Assembly (NCBI GenBank): GCA_026785885.1
Contig: JAJAZC010000141.1
Coordinates: forward strand, 1 to 62,593
Source: Rubrivivax sp.
GTDB taxonomy: Bacteria; Pseudomonadota; Gammaproteobacteria; Burkholderiales; Burkholderiaceae_C
Direction of reading: 5' to 3'
DNA: 62,593 nt
Of the stretch, positions 44,832 through 53,550 are shown in pieces. Numbering within the stretch: position 1 is the first letter of the stretch; each line of letters starts with the position of its first letter. The notes under the pieces are model-generated. The model was given only the letters and a program-made list of their open reading frames with translations, did not search any database and was not told the origin of the DNA. The position numbers and the translations under genes were made by a program.

Positions 44832-47156
44832 ATGGGATTGCGTTCTCTGGCCGCTGAGCTTCTGCCTGCTGCGCTGCAGGGGCTGCAGCGTGCGCCGCTG
44901 GCGGCCATGGACAGCCATCCAATGGCCGAGGCCTCCAGCTTCGCCGCCCTGACCGACAAGCTGTCCTACCTCGGCAAAGCCGATCTGAAGCAGGTACGCG
45001 AGGCCTACAAGTTTGCCGATGAGGCGCACCTGGGCCAGTTCCGCGCCAGCGGCCAGCCCTACATCACGCACCCGATTGCGGTGGCTGGCCTGTGCGCCGA
45101 CTGGAAGCTCGACGCGACCGCGATCATGGCCGCGCTGATGCACGACACGATCGAGGATCAGGGTGTCACCAAAGCGGAGCTGATCGAGCGCTTCGGCGCG
45201 CCCACGGCCGACCTGGTCGACGGCCTGACCAAGCTGGACAGGCTGCACTTCAACACCCGCGAAGAGAGCCAGGCCGAAAGCTTTCGCAAGATGCTGCTGG
45301 CGATGGCGCGCGACGTGCGCGTCATCCTGATCAAGCTCGCGGACCGCCTGCACAACATGCGCACGATGCAGGCCATGGCGCCTGACAAGCGCATGCGCAT
45401 CGCGCGCGAGACGCTGGAGATCTACGCGCCCATCGCCCACCGTCTGGGCTTGAACCAGATGTACCGCGAGCTGCAGGAGCTGTGCTTCGAGCTGCTGCAC
45501 CCATGGCGCCACAGCGCGCTGGCCAAGGCCGTCAAGCGCGCGCGCGGGCACCGGCGCGACATCGTCGAGCGGGTGCAGCGCGAAGTCGAAAAAGGTTTCA
45601 CGGCGCAGAAGTTGAAGGTCCACGTCAGCGGCCGCGAGAAAACGATCTACAGCATCTACCGCAAGATGCGCGAGAAGCACGCCGGCTTCGCGCAGGTCTC
45701 GGACATCTTCGGTTTTCGTATCGTCGTTCCCACGCTGAATGACTGTTATGTCGCGTTGGGTGTGCTGCACCAGCTGTACAAGCCGGTGCCGGGCCGCTTC
45801 AAGGACTACATCGCGATACCCAAGGCCAACGGCTACCAGAGCCTGCACACCACGCTCGTCAGCCCGCTTGGCACGGCGGTCGAATTCCAGATGCGCACCG
45901 ACACCATGCACGCGGTAGCCGAGGCTGGCGTGGCTGCGCACTGGCTGTACAAGGTCGGCGAGAAGGACGGCGGGAACGGCAAACAAGGCGGCAAAGAAAA
46001 CGGCAAGGGCATGCCCGACGCGCAGCGCCTGAGCACGATGTGGCTGCAAAGCCTGCTCGACATCCAGGTCGAGACGCGCGACGCGGCTGAGTTCCTGGAG
46101 CACGTAAAGATCGATCTCTACCCCGATGCGGTCTACGTCTTCACGCCGCGCAGCAAGATCCTGGCACTGCCGCGCGGCGCCACGCCGGTGGACTTTGCCT
46201 ACGCGATTCACTCCGATGTCGGTGACCACACCGTGGCGGCCAAGGTCAACGGTGAGCCGGCCGCGCTGCGCACCGAGCTCAAGAGCGGCGACGTCGTCGA
46301 GATCATCACCGCGCCCGGTGCACGCCCCAACCCAGGCTGGCTGAGCCTGGTGCGCACCGGCCGTGCGCGCAGCAAGATCCGCCACTACCTCAAGACGATG
46401 GAGACCGAGGAGTCGCGTGCGCGCGGTGAGAAGATGCTGGCGCCGGCGCTGCGCGCGGAAGGTCTGCAGTTGCCGTCTGCCGAGCCGGCCGACACCGTCG
46501 CCGCGGCGCTGTGGCATCAGCTCACGCGCTGGAGCGGCAACCGCCACCGCGGCGAGCTGCTGGTGGACATCGGCCTGGGCCGCAAGATCGCCGTCATCGT
46601 GGCCAAGCGGGCTGCGCAGTTGATGCTGGAGCGCGGCATGCGGCCCGATGCCTTGACGCTGAGCCTGGGCCGCTATGGCAGCGACGACACGCTGCCGGCG
46701 CAGGGCGTGGTCTTCATCGACGGCAGCAAGGGCAACTCGATACAGCTGGCCACCTGCTGCCGGCCGATTCCGGGCGATCAGATCGTCGGCTACCTCGGCC
46801 GTGGCGAGGGCCTGCTGGTGCACACCGCCGAGTGCCCCACCGGCAAGCGGCTGTTCGAGCGCGACAGCGAACGCTGGATGCACGTCGAATGGGCCGAAGA
46901 CCTGAGCCTTAGCTTCGACACCAGCCTGTACGTGCTGGTGCGCAACGGCAAAGGCGTGCTGGCGCAGCTGGCCTCGGCCGTCAGCAGCGCAGAAGCCGAC
47001 ATAGTGCACCTGGACATGGACGCTGAACCGGTGGACGACAGCATCGAGTTGCGCCTGCAGATCAGCGTGCGCGACCGCGTGCACCTGGCCGACGTGCTGC
47101 GCACGCTGCGGCGATCGCGGGTGGTGGCGAAGGTCTCGCGCTACCGCTTCAACTGA
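44832..47156 (+). CDS. spoT: Bifunctional (p)ppGpp synthetase/hydrolase SpoT
   Basis: This enzyme makes and degrades the alarmone (p)ppGpp. The 774-residue protein has an intact HD hydrolase domain (ITHPIAVAGLCADW, ALMHDTIEDQG, LIKLADRLHNMRTM) and a synthetase domain (REKTIYSIYRKMREKHAGF, DIFGFRIVV, YKPVPGRFKDYIAIPKANGY). TGS (YVFTPRSKILALPRGATPVD), the CC/ZFD region (QLATCCRPIPGDQIVGYLGR) and a C-terminal ACT domain follow. A Gly/Lys-rich insert (GEKDGGNGKQGGKENGKG) lies near residue 380. Retained HDTIED indicates SpoT rather than RelA. Starts at residue 26 or 31 are alternatives, as no strong ribosome site precedes the first ATG. Confidence 0.95.
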   Translation: MGLRSLAAELLPAALQGLQRAPLAAMDSHPMAEASSFAALTDKLSYLGKADLKQVREAYKFADEAHLGQFRASGQPYITHPIAVAGLCADWKLDATAIMAALMHDTIEDQGVTKAELIERFGAPTADLVDGLTKLDRLHFNTREESQAESFRKMLLAMARDVRVILIKLADRLHNMRTMQAMAPDKRMRIARETLEIYAPIAHRLGLNQMYRELQELCFELLHPWRHSALAKAVKRARGHRRDIVERVQREVEKGFTAQKLKVHVSGREKTIYSIYRKMREKHAGFAQVSDIFGFRIVVPTLNDCYVALGVLHQLYKPVPGRFKDYIAIPKANGYQSLHTTLVSPLGTAVEFQMRTDTMHAVAEAGVAAHWLYKVGEKDGGNGKQGGKENGKGMPDAQRLSTMWLQSLLDIQVETRDAAEFLEHVKIDLYPDAVYVFTPRSKILALPRGATPVDFAYAIHSDVGDHTVAAKVNGEPAALRTELKSGDVVEIITAPGARPNPGWLSLVRTGRARSKIRHYLKTMETEESRARGEKMLAPALRAEGLQLPSAEPADTVAAALWHQLTRWSGNRHRGELLVDIGLGRKIAVIVAKRAAQLMLERGMRPDALTLSLGRYGSDDTLPAQGVVFIDGSKGNSIQLATCCRPIPGDQIVGYLGRGEGLLVHTAECPTGKRLFERDSERWMHVEWAEDLSLSFDTSLYVLVRNGKGVLAQLASAVSSAEADIVHLDMDAEPVDDSIELRLQISVRDRVHLADVLRTLRRSRVVAKVSRYRFN

Positions 47157-47184
47157 AGGGCCCGCAGCGCGCTGCGCAGGCCCT
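47157..47184. terminator. Possible bidirectional terminator between spoT and greB
   Basis: AGGGCC and GGCCCT enclose a perfect 14-bp palindrome (CGCAGCGCGCTGCG). The structure sits directly after the spoT stop and before the convergent greB stop. It has no T tract, so termination would depend on the stem or on Rho. Confidence 0.4.
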
Positions 47185-47199
47185 GGCCCGGGGTGCGTT

Positions 47200-47796
47200 T
47201 CAGGCCTGCAAACCGGGGCCGGAATCCGGCGCGCTCAGGTCGGGGTAGCGCACGGCGACGATCTCCAGCTTCTCGACACCGCCCGGCGTCACCAGCGTCA
47301 CCTCGTCGCCTTCATGCGCCTTGATCAGCGCGCGCGCAATCGGCGACACCCAGCTGACTTCACCGGCCAGGCTGTCGGCTTCATCGATGCCCTTGATGGT
47401 CACGGTACGCTGCTCACGCGCAGCATTGGCGTAGGTCACGGTGGCGCCGAAGAAGACCTGGTCGCTGCCTTGGTGCAGGCCGGGGTCGGCAACCTCTGCG
47501 ATGTCCAGCCGCTTGCTCAGGAAGCGGATGCGGCGGTCGATTTCACGTAGGCGTTTCTTGCCATAGAGGTAGTCGCCGTTTTCGCTGCGGTCGCCGTTCT
47601 TGGCGGCCCAGGAGACGGTTTCCACGACCTTCGGGCGCTCGTCGTCGAGCAGGTTCATCAGCTCGCGCCGCAGCCGCTGGTAGCCCTGCGGCGTGAGGTA
47701 GTTTTTGCTGCCGGCCGGCAGCGGCGGCAAGCCGGGCGGGCCGTCGTCGTCCGCGTCGTCGGCATCATCGGGTTCCTTGACGAAGGCTTTATTCAC
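47200..47796 (-). CDS. greB: Transcription elongation factor GreB
   Basis: GreB rescues backtracked RNA polymerase by stimulating transcript cleavage. The protein has an N-terminal coiled coil (YLTPQGYQRLRRELMNLLDD, with acidic tip residues in WAAKNGDRSENGDYLYGKKR) and a C-terminal FKBP-like domain (VSWVSPIARALIKAHEGDEV). An acidic and Pro-rich segment (EPDDADDADDDGPPGLPPLP) precedes the coil, as in many beta-proteobacterial GreBs. The GTG at 47796 (MNKAFVKE) is preferred, giving 198 residues; the frame is open to 47841. Confidence 0.93.
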   Translation of the reverse strand: MNKAFVKEPDDADDADDDGPPGLPPLPAGSKNYLTPQGYQRLRRELMNLLDDERPKVVETVSWAAKNGDRSENGDYLYGKKRLREIDRRIRFLSKRLDIAEVADPGLHQGSDQVFFGATVTYANAAREQRTVTIKGIDEADSLAGEVSWVSPIARALIKAHEGDEVTLVTPGGVEKLEIVAVRYPDLSAPDSGPGLQA

Positions 47797-48019
47797 GCGG
47801 GCTCGCTCAATCGCAGGGTGGCGGGGCCGCCAGGTCACCAAGGATAGTGGGCTGCTGCCGTGCCGGTACCAGGTTTCGCGCTGCGCTGCAGCTGTGCTCG
47901 ACGCGGACCCGCGCCATGGCGCGCAGATGCGCTGCCAGCGGCAGCGATCAGTTTTCAGTTGTCACCAGCATCCCCGTGCAACACTGCTCCGACGTCTGCG
48001 CAACGCCGCTTCGACGCCG

Positions 48020-48054
48020 CACTCCGCACTCCGCACTCCGCACTCCGCACTCCG
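48020..48054. repeat. Heptamer tandem repeat (CACTCCG)5
   Basis: Five perfect CACTCCG copies lie between divergent greB and the MBL-fold gene, ending 53 bp before the MBL start. Copy-number change here would alter promoter spacing rather than reading frame. The rest of 47842-48107 is unremarkable. Confidence 0.92.
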
Positions 48055-48107
48055 CAGGGTCGAGCAAGCCCGTGTTGACGATCAATTAAAGACACACAAC
48101 AAACCGC

Positions 48108-49070
48108 ATGACGACAGCCGCACACACGCGCGATTCGAGCGCTGCTTGGCAGGGCCTGACGGTCTTCGAGCGCGGCTGGTTGTCGTGCAACAACGTGCTG
48201 TTGCACAGCGGCGCAGACGGGCCCGGCGCGGTACTGATCGACAGCGGGCACACGCTGCACGCAGAGCAAACCGTGGCGCTGCTGCAGCAGGCGCTGCACG
48301 GCCGGCCGCTGACCCAGGTCATCAACACCCACCTGCACAGCGACCACTGCGGCGGCAATGCCGCCGTGCAGCGCCACTTCGGCTGCCGCATCGTGATGCC
48401 GCCCGGCGACTGGGCCGCCGCACGGGTGTGGGACGAAAGCCGCTTGAGCTACCGCGCCACCGGGCAGACCTGTGAACGCTTCGTGCCTGATGCCGTGTTG
48501 CAACCCGGCTCCGTGTTGACCGTCGGCACGCGCCGCTGGCAGGTGCTGGCCGCGCCGGGACACGACCCGCACGCGGTGATGCTGTTCGACGCGCAGCAGG
48601 GCGTACTGATCAGCGCCGACGCACTGTGGGAGAACGGCTTTGGTGTCGTCTTTCCGGAGCTCGACGGTGCGCAGGCTTTCGATGTCGTGGCGCAGACGTT
48701 AGACCTTATTGAATCGCTGGACGCGCGCTGGGTGGTCCCGGGCCATGGCGCAGTATTTGGCGGTGAACCCGGCGCCATAGGGGCCGCACTGGGCCGAGCG
48801 CGCCAGCGGCTGGCCGGCTTCATAGCGCGGCCAGAGCGTCACGCGCGGCACGCCGTGCGGGTGCTGCTGAAGTACCACCTGCTGGAAGTTCAGTCGGCCG
48901 ACGAGCGCGAGGTGCTCGACTGGTTCGACACTGCGCCGCTGTGCCGCAGCACCTGGCAGCGCATCGGCGAGCCCGGCAGGGCGTTGCGTGAGTTTGGCTC
49001 GTGTTGTCTAAATGAGCTCGTGGGCAGCGGCGCGCTGCTGCGGCAAGGCAGCCGCATCGCCAATGCTTGA
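48108..49070 (+). CDS. MBL-fold metallohydrolase
   Basis: This is a metallo-beta-lactamase fold hydrolase of 320 residues. The zinc motif THLHSDHCGGNAAV is near residue 78, the next ligand His is in APGHDPHAVMLFD near 150, the Asp in LISADALWENGFG, and the last His in WVVPGHGAVFGG. The C-terminal helical part (RQRLAGFIARPERHARHAVR) resembles glyoxalase II-like and NudC-like hydrolases of broad specificity. The substrate is unknown. A heptamer array lies just upstream. Confidence 0.88.
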   Translation: MTTAAHTRDSSAAWQGLTVFERGWLSCNNVLLHSGADGPGAVLIDSGHTLHAEQTVALLQQALHGRPLTQVINTHLHSDHCGGNAAVQRHFGCRIVMPPGDWAAARVWDESRLSYRATGQTCERFVPDAVLQPGSVLTVGTRRWQVLAAPGHDPHAVMLFDAQQGVLISADALWENGFGVVFPELDGAQAFDVVAQTLDLIESLDARWVVPGHGAVFGGEPGAIGAALGRARQRLAGFIARPERHARHAVRVLLKYHLLEVQSADEREVLDWFDTAPLCRSTWQRIGEPGRALREFGSCCLNELVGSGALLRQGSRIANA

Positions 49071-49090
49071 TGCTCGGGCGCGGTGAAGCT

Positions 49091-49420
49091 TCAGCGTACC
49101 GGCTGTGTCAGCCGCCACAACAGCGCGTCGCAAACGCTTTGTGCTGCTGTGGCGGCTGGGCCGTCGAAACAGCCATGCACATCGAAGCGGCGCATTGCCA
49201 GTGCTTCCCTCACGCTGCTGTGGCCGCCGCCCACTTCGCGTGCCAACACTGCTTCAGGGTAGCCGGCCAATGCTTTGTGCAGCCGCCGTGCAAACAGCCG
49301 GTAAGCGGTGGCGTTGATGCGGGCGCCCGTCGATTTGATCGTCTCCATGGCTTCCAACCGCACGGCCAGGTCGGTGACGTACAGGCGCTTCGCGTACAGC
49401 GGATCGAAAAGTTGGCGCAT
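49091..49420 (-). CDS. Small hypothetical protein
   Basis: The protein has 109 residues from the ATG at 49420 (MRQLFDPLYAKRLYVTDLAV). It is mostly helical and basic, with INATAYRLFARRLHKALAGY and GGGHSSVREALAMRRFDVHG. It converges with the MBL-fold gene, leaving 20 bp between stops. No family is recognised and no signal peptide or membrane segment is seen. Coding character is good, but the function is unknown. Confidence 0.6.
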   Translation of the reverse strand: MRQLFDPLYAKRLYVTDLAVRLEAMETIKSTGARINATAYRLFARRLHKALAGYPEAVLAREVGGGHSSVREALAMRRFDVHGCFDGPAATAAQSVCDALLWRLTQPVR

Positions 49421-50136
49421 CGAAAATCCTGGTTGCCTGGGCCGACAGCGTGCGACAGAGCCGGTGCCAGGCAAGGGCCGAAAACCGGTTCGTGCGTGGT
49501 GCTGTTCTCACGATCTTGGCCGCTGTGCGAACCAGCCTGCCTGAAGAAAACTTCTTTGCATCCGTTTGAGCAGGGCCTGCTTCGTGGCGATGGATCGGGG
49601 CCAGCGTGGTCTGGGCGTTGGCAGGGGCTCACACCCGTGCGCTGGCACATTGCGCATCGCCGCGAGGCGTTGCATGCTGACGCGCGCACGGCCCACTGCC
49701 TGCCAAGCCAGCGTGCCGCCCAGCACGAGGCCATCCGCGCCACGTCGACGTCGCTGGCTACACTGACGAGGCCGGACCCAAGCCCCCGCTGCGCTGCGCC
49801 TGCCCACTCTGTATTTGCAGCCCTTGCGCGTGCTGCAGCGTGATGAAATTCCGAGCGCTAAGCGGTTCGCTCAAAGTTGCCAATGCGCATGGGCTGCAAT
49901 CGATTGCGCGTAGCAGTTTCTTCGGCGATGCTATGGCGACTGGTGGGCCGCACGCCGGCAGCACAATTCAGCGCAGCATTCATTGCGCCGCCGGCAACTG
50001 CCAAGCAGTTACCCATCTATTTCCAAACCAGCGAGCGGCCCTTTGCGGTCATCAACAGGCCGCAGGCGCCCGTTGATTTTTTAGCCATACCTGGAGTCCG
50101 ACGCTGTCCAAGTTACCGCCACTTCAGAGCTTCCCG
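49421..50136. other. Long intergenic region before the twin regulators
   Basis: About 700 bp without a convincing gene. A 77-codon plus-strand frame from 49843 (start MKFRALSGSLKVANAHGL) has no recognisable family and no clear ribosome site. Other frames are Arg-rich shadows. The interval is AT-richer from 49850 onward than its surroundings and probably includes the promoter of the first SARP gene, but no element could be fixed. Confidence 0.45.
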
Positions 50137-53100
50137 ATGGGTGTCGTTCCCGCGCTGCGTCTCTTGGGTGGGCTGACCTTAGCTCCCCGCCACCCCGTTC
50201 AGGCAGCAACGCCCGAGGCCCGATTGGCGGCGGGCGAAAGCCGCCACCACGTGCAGGCCGTGCTGGCCCTGGCCGGTGCGTCACGACAGGGCATGCCGCG
50301 CGACGAGGTCGTCGACATGTTGTGGCCGAAGTCCAGCCTGGCGGCTGGCCGCAATCGCCTCTATCACACCGTTCACTTGGCACGTCAGGCGTTGAGCACG
50401 GTGTCCTGCGACGACGAGTGGGTGATGGTTCGCCAGTCCCGCCTGCTGTTGAGCGACAGGGTCTGGTGCGACGTTCATGACATCGAACGGGCAGGCCTGG
50501 GCACGCTGTCGGAGCTGCCCGACGACACGCTGCACACGGTGCTGTCACTGTGCGCGGGTGACTGGATGCCGCAGCTTGATTTAGGCGCATCGGGGCAGAC
50601 CATCCGCTTGCGCTTGCGGCGCACGCAATCTGCGTTGCTCTGCGAGGCCGTGCGGCGCTTGCGCTTGCAAGGCGACACACCTACGCTACGTGCCCACCTG
50701 GATCACCTGCTGCGGCTCGAGCCCACCGACGAGCCGGCGCACCGCGAGTTGATGCTGCTCGATCTGGCGGCCGGGCGCCGCCATGCCGTGCTGCGCAGCT
50801 TCGACAAGATCAGGCGCGAGCTGGCTCTGCAACTCGGGCTCAAACCCACCGCCCAGACGTGCAGCCTGGCCGCGCAGGCATCCATGCTGCTGGCGCAGGC
50901 AGAGCCGGCCACGGCCCGGGTGAGTCAGGTGAGCCGCGTCAGCTCCCTGACAGCAGCGCACGTGCTCGTCGGCCGCGAGCCTTTGAGCCACGCGCTGGTG
51001 CAGCAGATGAGCGAGCGCGGCGGCATCTGGAACCTCACCGGGATGGGCGGCGTCGGCAAGAGTGCGCTGGCCCGTGAACTTGCCCAGCGCTTGCAAGCGG
51101 TGCTGCCAGACGGTGTCGTCTGGGTTGGTCTTGGAGACTTGAGCCCACACGACACCGCTGCGGCAGCCTGTGTGCGTGCCCTGGGCCTGAACGCCTACGA
51201 CGCAGGCAGCGACCTGGAGGTGCTGGCCCGCGCCGTGAAAACGCGGCCGCTGCTGCTGGTGCTGGACGATCTGGACACCGCTGCCGATGCGACGGCCCTG
51301 CTGGCGGCCCTGCCCCGGGTCATGCAGGGCCGACTCATCGTGACCAGCCGCGCGCCGATGGTGGATGCGGGGGCCATCGAGGTGCCCGTGCCGACGCTGG
51401 CCATCCCGGACATCGCCGACTCGCCTGAGCAAGCGCGCCTGCGTTCTGGGTATGTCCTGTTCTTGATGCGCTGCACCGTCACCGGTGCCGAGCTGCACAG
51501 CGCTTCCTGGCAGCGCGATGTGGTGCGGCTGTTGCACCGCCTGGACGGTTTGCCGCTGGCCATCGAGTTGGCCGCTGCACGCTCGGCGAGCATGACGCCG
51601 GGGGAAATCCTCCATCACGTCGAGCGCGGCCTGCATCCGCTGGCCGACGGCCCGCTGGACTTGGAGTCCCGCCACCGGTCCATGCAGTCATCGTTGGACT
51701 GGAGCGCCCGGCTGTTGAGTGAGCCAACGCGCCGGGCCTATGCGGCGGCAGCCGTGTTTGCCGGTGCTTTTTCGCGTGACGAAGTGTCGGAACTGTCCGC
51801 CGCAGCGGGCCTGATGCCCGATGCCATGCAGCGCGGCGTCGACGAACTGCTGGCCGCCGGCTTGTTGAGCGGCACTACCGATGCCGGGCGCCTGCGCATG
51901 TTGCACCTGCCACGCGCCCACGCCCGTGCGTTGGGCGTCGCGCAAGGGCTCGACAACGCGCTGCGCACGGCACGTTTGCACGCCATCGGCGCAGTGCTTG
52001 CATTGCACCGCCTGGACTTCGAATCGCCGGCCTGCGCTGCCGGCCTGCACCAGGTAATGGCGCTCGAAGAGGACGCCGTCGCGCTGCTCGACCATGCCCT
52101 TGCGCACGAGCCGCGACGATTTGTGCAGCTGTGTGCCGCGTTGTGCGAAAGCTGGACGCAGCGCAACCTGGCCGGCAGCGTGCAGCGCTGGGCGCCGCTG
52201 GCCATCCGATGTGCGCAGGCCTTGGGCGACGCGCGTCAGGAACTGTTGCTCGAACTGCTGTTGGTGCTGGCCTGGCGCCGCGCCGGGCTGCCGATCGAGG
52301 CTGAGCAGCGCTCGCGCGCTTTGCCGCTGCTGGCCGACCGCATCAACGACAAGCCGCTGGCAGCACGCGCGGCATTGGTGCGCTCAATGGCCCTGTCGGG
52401 AATCGGCGAGGAAATGGCGGCCACTTCGCTGGTGCAAAACACGATCGCGGCGCTGCATTTGCAGCCCTCGGACGAGGGTTACTGGACCTTGGCCAAGCGG
52501 TTGTCCAGCGTGCTCAATGAGGCCACTGTGCTGCCGTACCTGCCGGCACTTCGCGCCCGCGCCGCGGGCTCACCGCTGTGGCCACTGTTGCTGGGTGCCT
52601 TGTGCAGCCATCGCGCCGCCATCGATGGCTGGTCAGACCTGCTGCTGCTGGCCGATGAGATCGTGCAAATCGGCCGCAACACCGGCTGGCTCAGTTGTCT
52701 GATGGGCGGCCTGTGGCACCGTGCCGCTTCCCGGGTCGGGAATGACCAGCTTGACGCTGCCGTGCAGGACTATCAAGAGTACCTGACCCTGGCGCATCGG
52801 GCGGGTTGGGACAACGGCGTCTCGCTGGCCCATCACGTGATGGGGTCGCTGCATATGCGACAGGGCCGTCTGGATTCGGCACGGGCCATCGTGGGCACGG
52901 GTGACGGCTGGTGCCCGCCTGAACATCTGCACGCCGCAGTGCTGCGCGATCCGCTCATGCACGCCACGATTTTGGTGCTGGAGGGCCGGCCGGCCGATGC
53001 GGCCCGCCATATGCAGAAGCTGCCGCTAGCCTGGTTGCAGCAGGCCGACGACAACGATCTGGTGGCCTGGTCTGAACTTGCCGCGTTGCTGGCAGCGCGG

Positions 53101-53334
53101 CTGGGCTGGGATACACAAAGCCAGCAGTTGGCCACCGACATGCGCCGGCTCGACGGTGCCGACGACCACCTACCGGTGCTAAGGCGCTTTCGTGATCGGC
53201 ACTTCGGCCCCGGTCAGGCGCTGCAGCGCCACGACCCAGACGCACTGCACACAGTACGCATCCGACTACGGGTTGCGGTTGCCGCGCTGTACGCCCGCCT
53301 GGGCGACGCCACGGACCCGGCCGCCGCGGTTTAA
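50137..53334 (+). CDS. Large SARP/BTAD-type ATPase regulator (first of two)
   Basis: This is a probable transcription activator of the AfsR/SARP architecture, 1065 residues. A winged-helix domain (LRLLGGLTLAPRHPVQ ... EVVDMLWPKSSLAAGRNRLY, residues 8-100) leads into a BTAD domain (about 105-240; DHLLRLEPTDEPAHRELMLL, RRELALQLGLKPTAQT). A STAND-type NTPase follows, with P-loop NLTGMGGVGKSALARELAQR near 302-315 and Walker B LLLVLDDLD near 375. GLPLAIELAAARSASMTPGE is typical of the NB-ARC end. The C-terminal 500 residues are helical, TPR-like. It lies 216 bp upstream of a second protein of the same design and in the same direction as the ZorAB-like genes. Confidence 0.85.
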   Translation: MGVVPALRLLGGLTLAPRHPVQAATPEARLAAGESRHHVQAVLALAGASRQGMPRDEVVDMLWPKSSLAAGRNRLYHTVHLARQALSTVSCDDEWVMVRQSRLLLSDRVWCDVHDIERAGLGTLSELPDDTLHTVLSLCAGDWMPQLDLGASGQTIRLRLRRTQSALLCEAVRRLRLQGDTPTLRAHLDHLLRLEPTDEPAHRELMLLDLAAGRRHAVLRSFDKIRRELALQLGLKPTAQTCSLAAQASMLLAQAEPATARVSQVSRVSSLTAAHVLVGREPLSHALVQQMSERGGIWNLTGMGGVGKSALARELAQRLQAVLPDGVVWVGLGDLSPHDTAAAACVRALGLNAYDAGSDLEVLARAVKTRPLLLVLDDLDTAADATALLAALPRVMQGRLIVTSRAPMVDAGAIEVPVPTLAIPDIADSPEQARLRSGYVLFLMRCTVTGAELHSASWQRDVVRLLHRLDGLPLAIELAAARSASMTPGEILHHVERGLHPLADGPLDLESRHRSMQSSLDWSARLLSEPTRRAYAAAAVFAGAFSRDEVSELSAAAGLMPDAMQRGVDELLAAGLLSGTTDAGRLRMLHLPRAHARALGVAQGLDNALRTARLHAIGAVLALHRLDFESPACAAGLHQVMALEEDAVALLDHALAHEPRRFVQLCAALCESWTQRNLAGSVQRWAPLAIRCAQALGDARQELLLELLLVLAWRRAGLPIEAEQRSRALPLLADRINDKPLAARAALVRSMALSGIGEEMAATSLVQNTIAALHLQPSDEGYWTLAKRLSSVLNEATVLPYLPALRARAAGSPLWPLLLGALCSHRAAIDGWSDLLLLADEIVQIGRNTGWLSCLMGGLWHRAASRVGNDQLDAAVQDYQEYLTLAHRAGWDNGVSLAHHVMGSLHMRQGRLDSARAIVGTGDGWCPPEHLHAAVLRDPLMHATILVLEGRPADAARHMQKLPLAWLQQADDNDLVAWSELAALLAARLGWDTQSQQLATDMRRLDGADDHLPVLRRFRDRHFGPGQALQRHDPDALHTVRIRLRVAVAALYARLGDATDPAAAV

Positions 53335-53550
53335 GGCTGCTCGCGTCGCGTGCCCACACGGTGTCAAGGCCGCAAGTGCGGGGTGGGAAAATTTGTTTGG
53401 TCTTTGCCAATGCCCGGCACTTCGGTAAAAACCCCTTGCTCCATCGTCACTAAAACTTACGGTACGGGAAGGACCCACGCTTCACCATTGTTTGCCCACT
53501 CTTGTTGTCGCAAGCAGTCGTTGCGGCCCTGAAGTCGGGAACGAGGTTCA

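Noticed and set aside
44757-47084. 775-codon minus-strand open frame opposite spoT
   Set aside because: The plus strand encodes a complete SpoT with all motifs; the antisense frame has shadow composition (Val/Asp/Arg/His-rich) and no family features.
49843-50076. 77-codon plus-strand frame before the first SARP gene
   Set aside because: No ribosome site, no family and mixed composition; it is kept only as a note in the intergenic entry.
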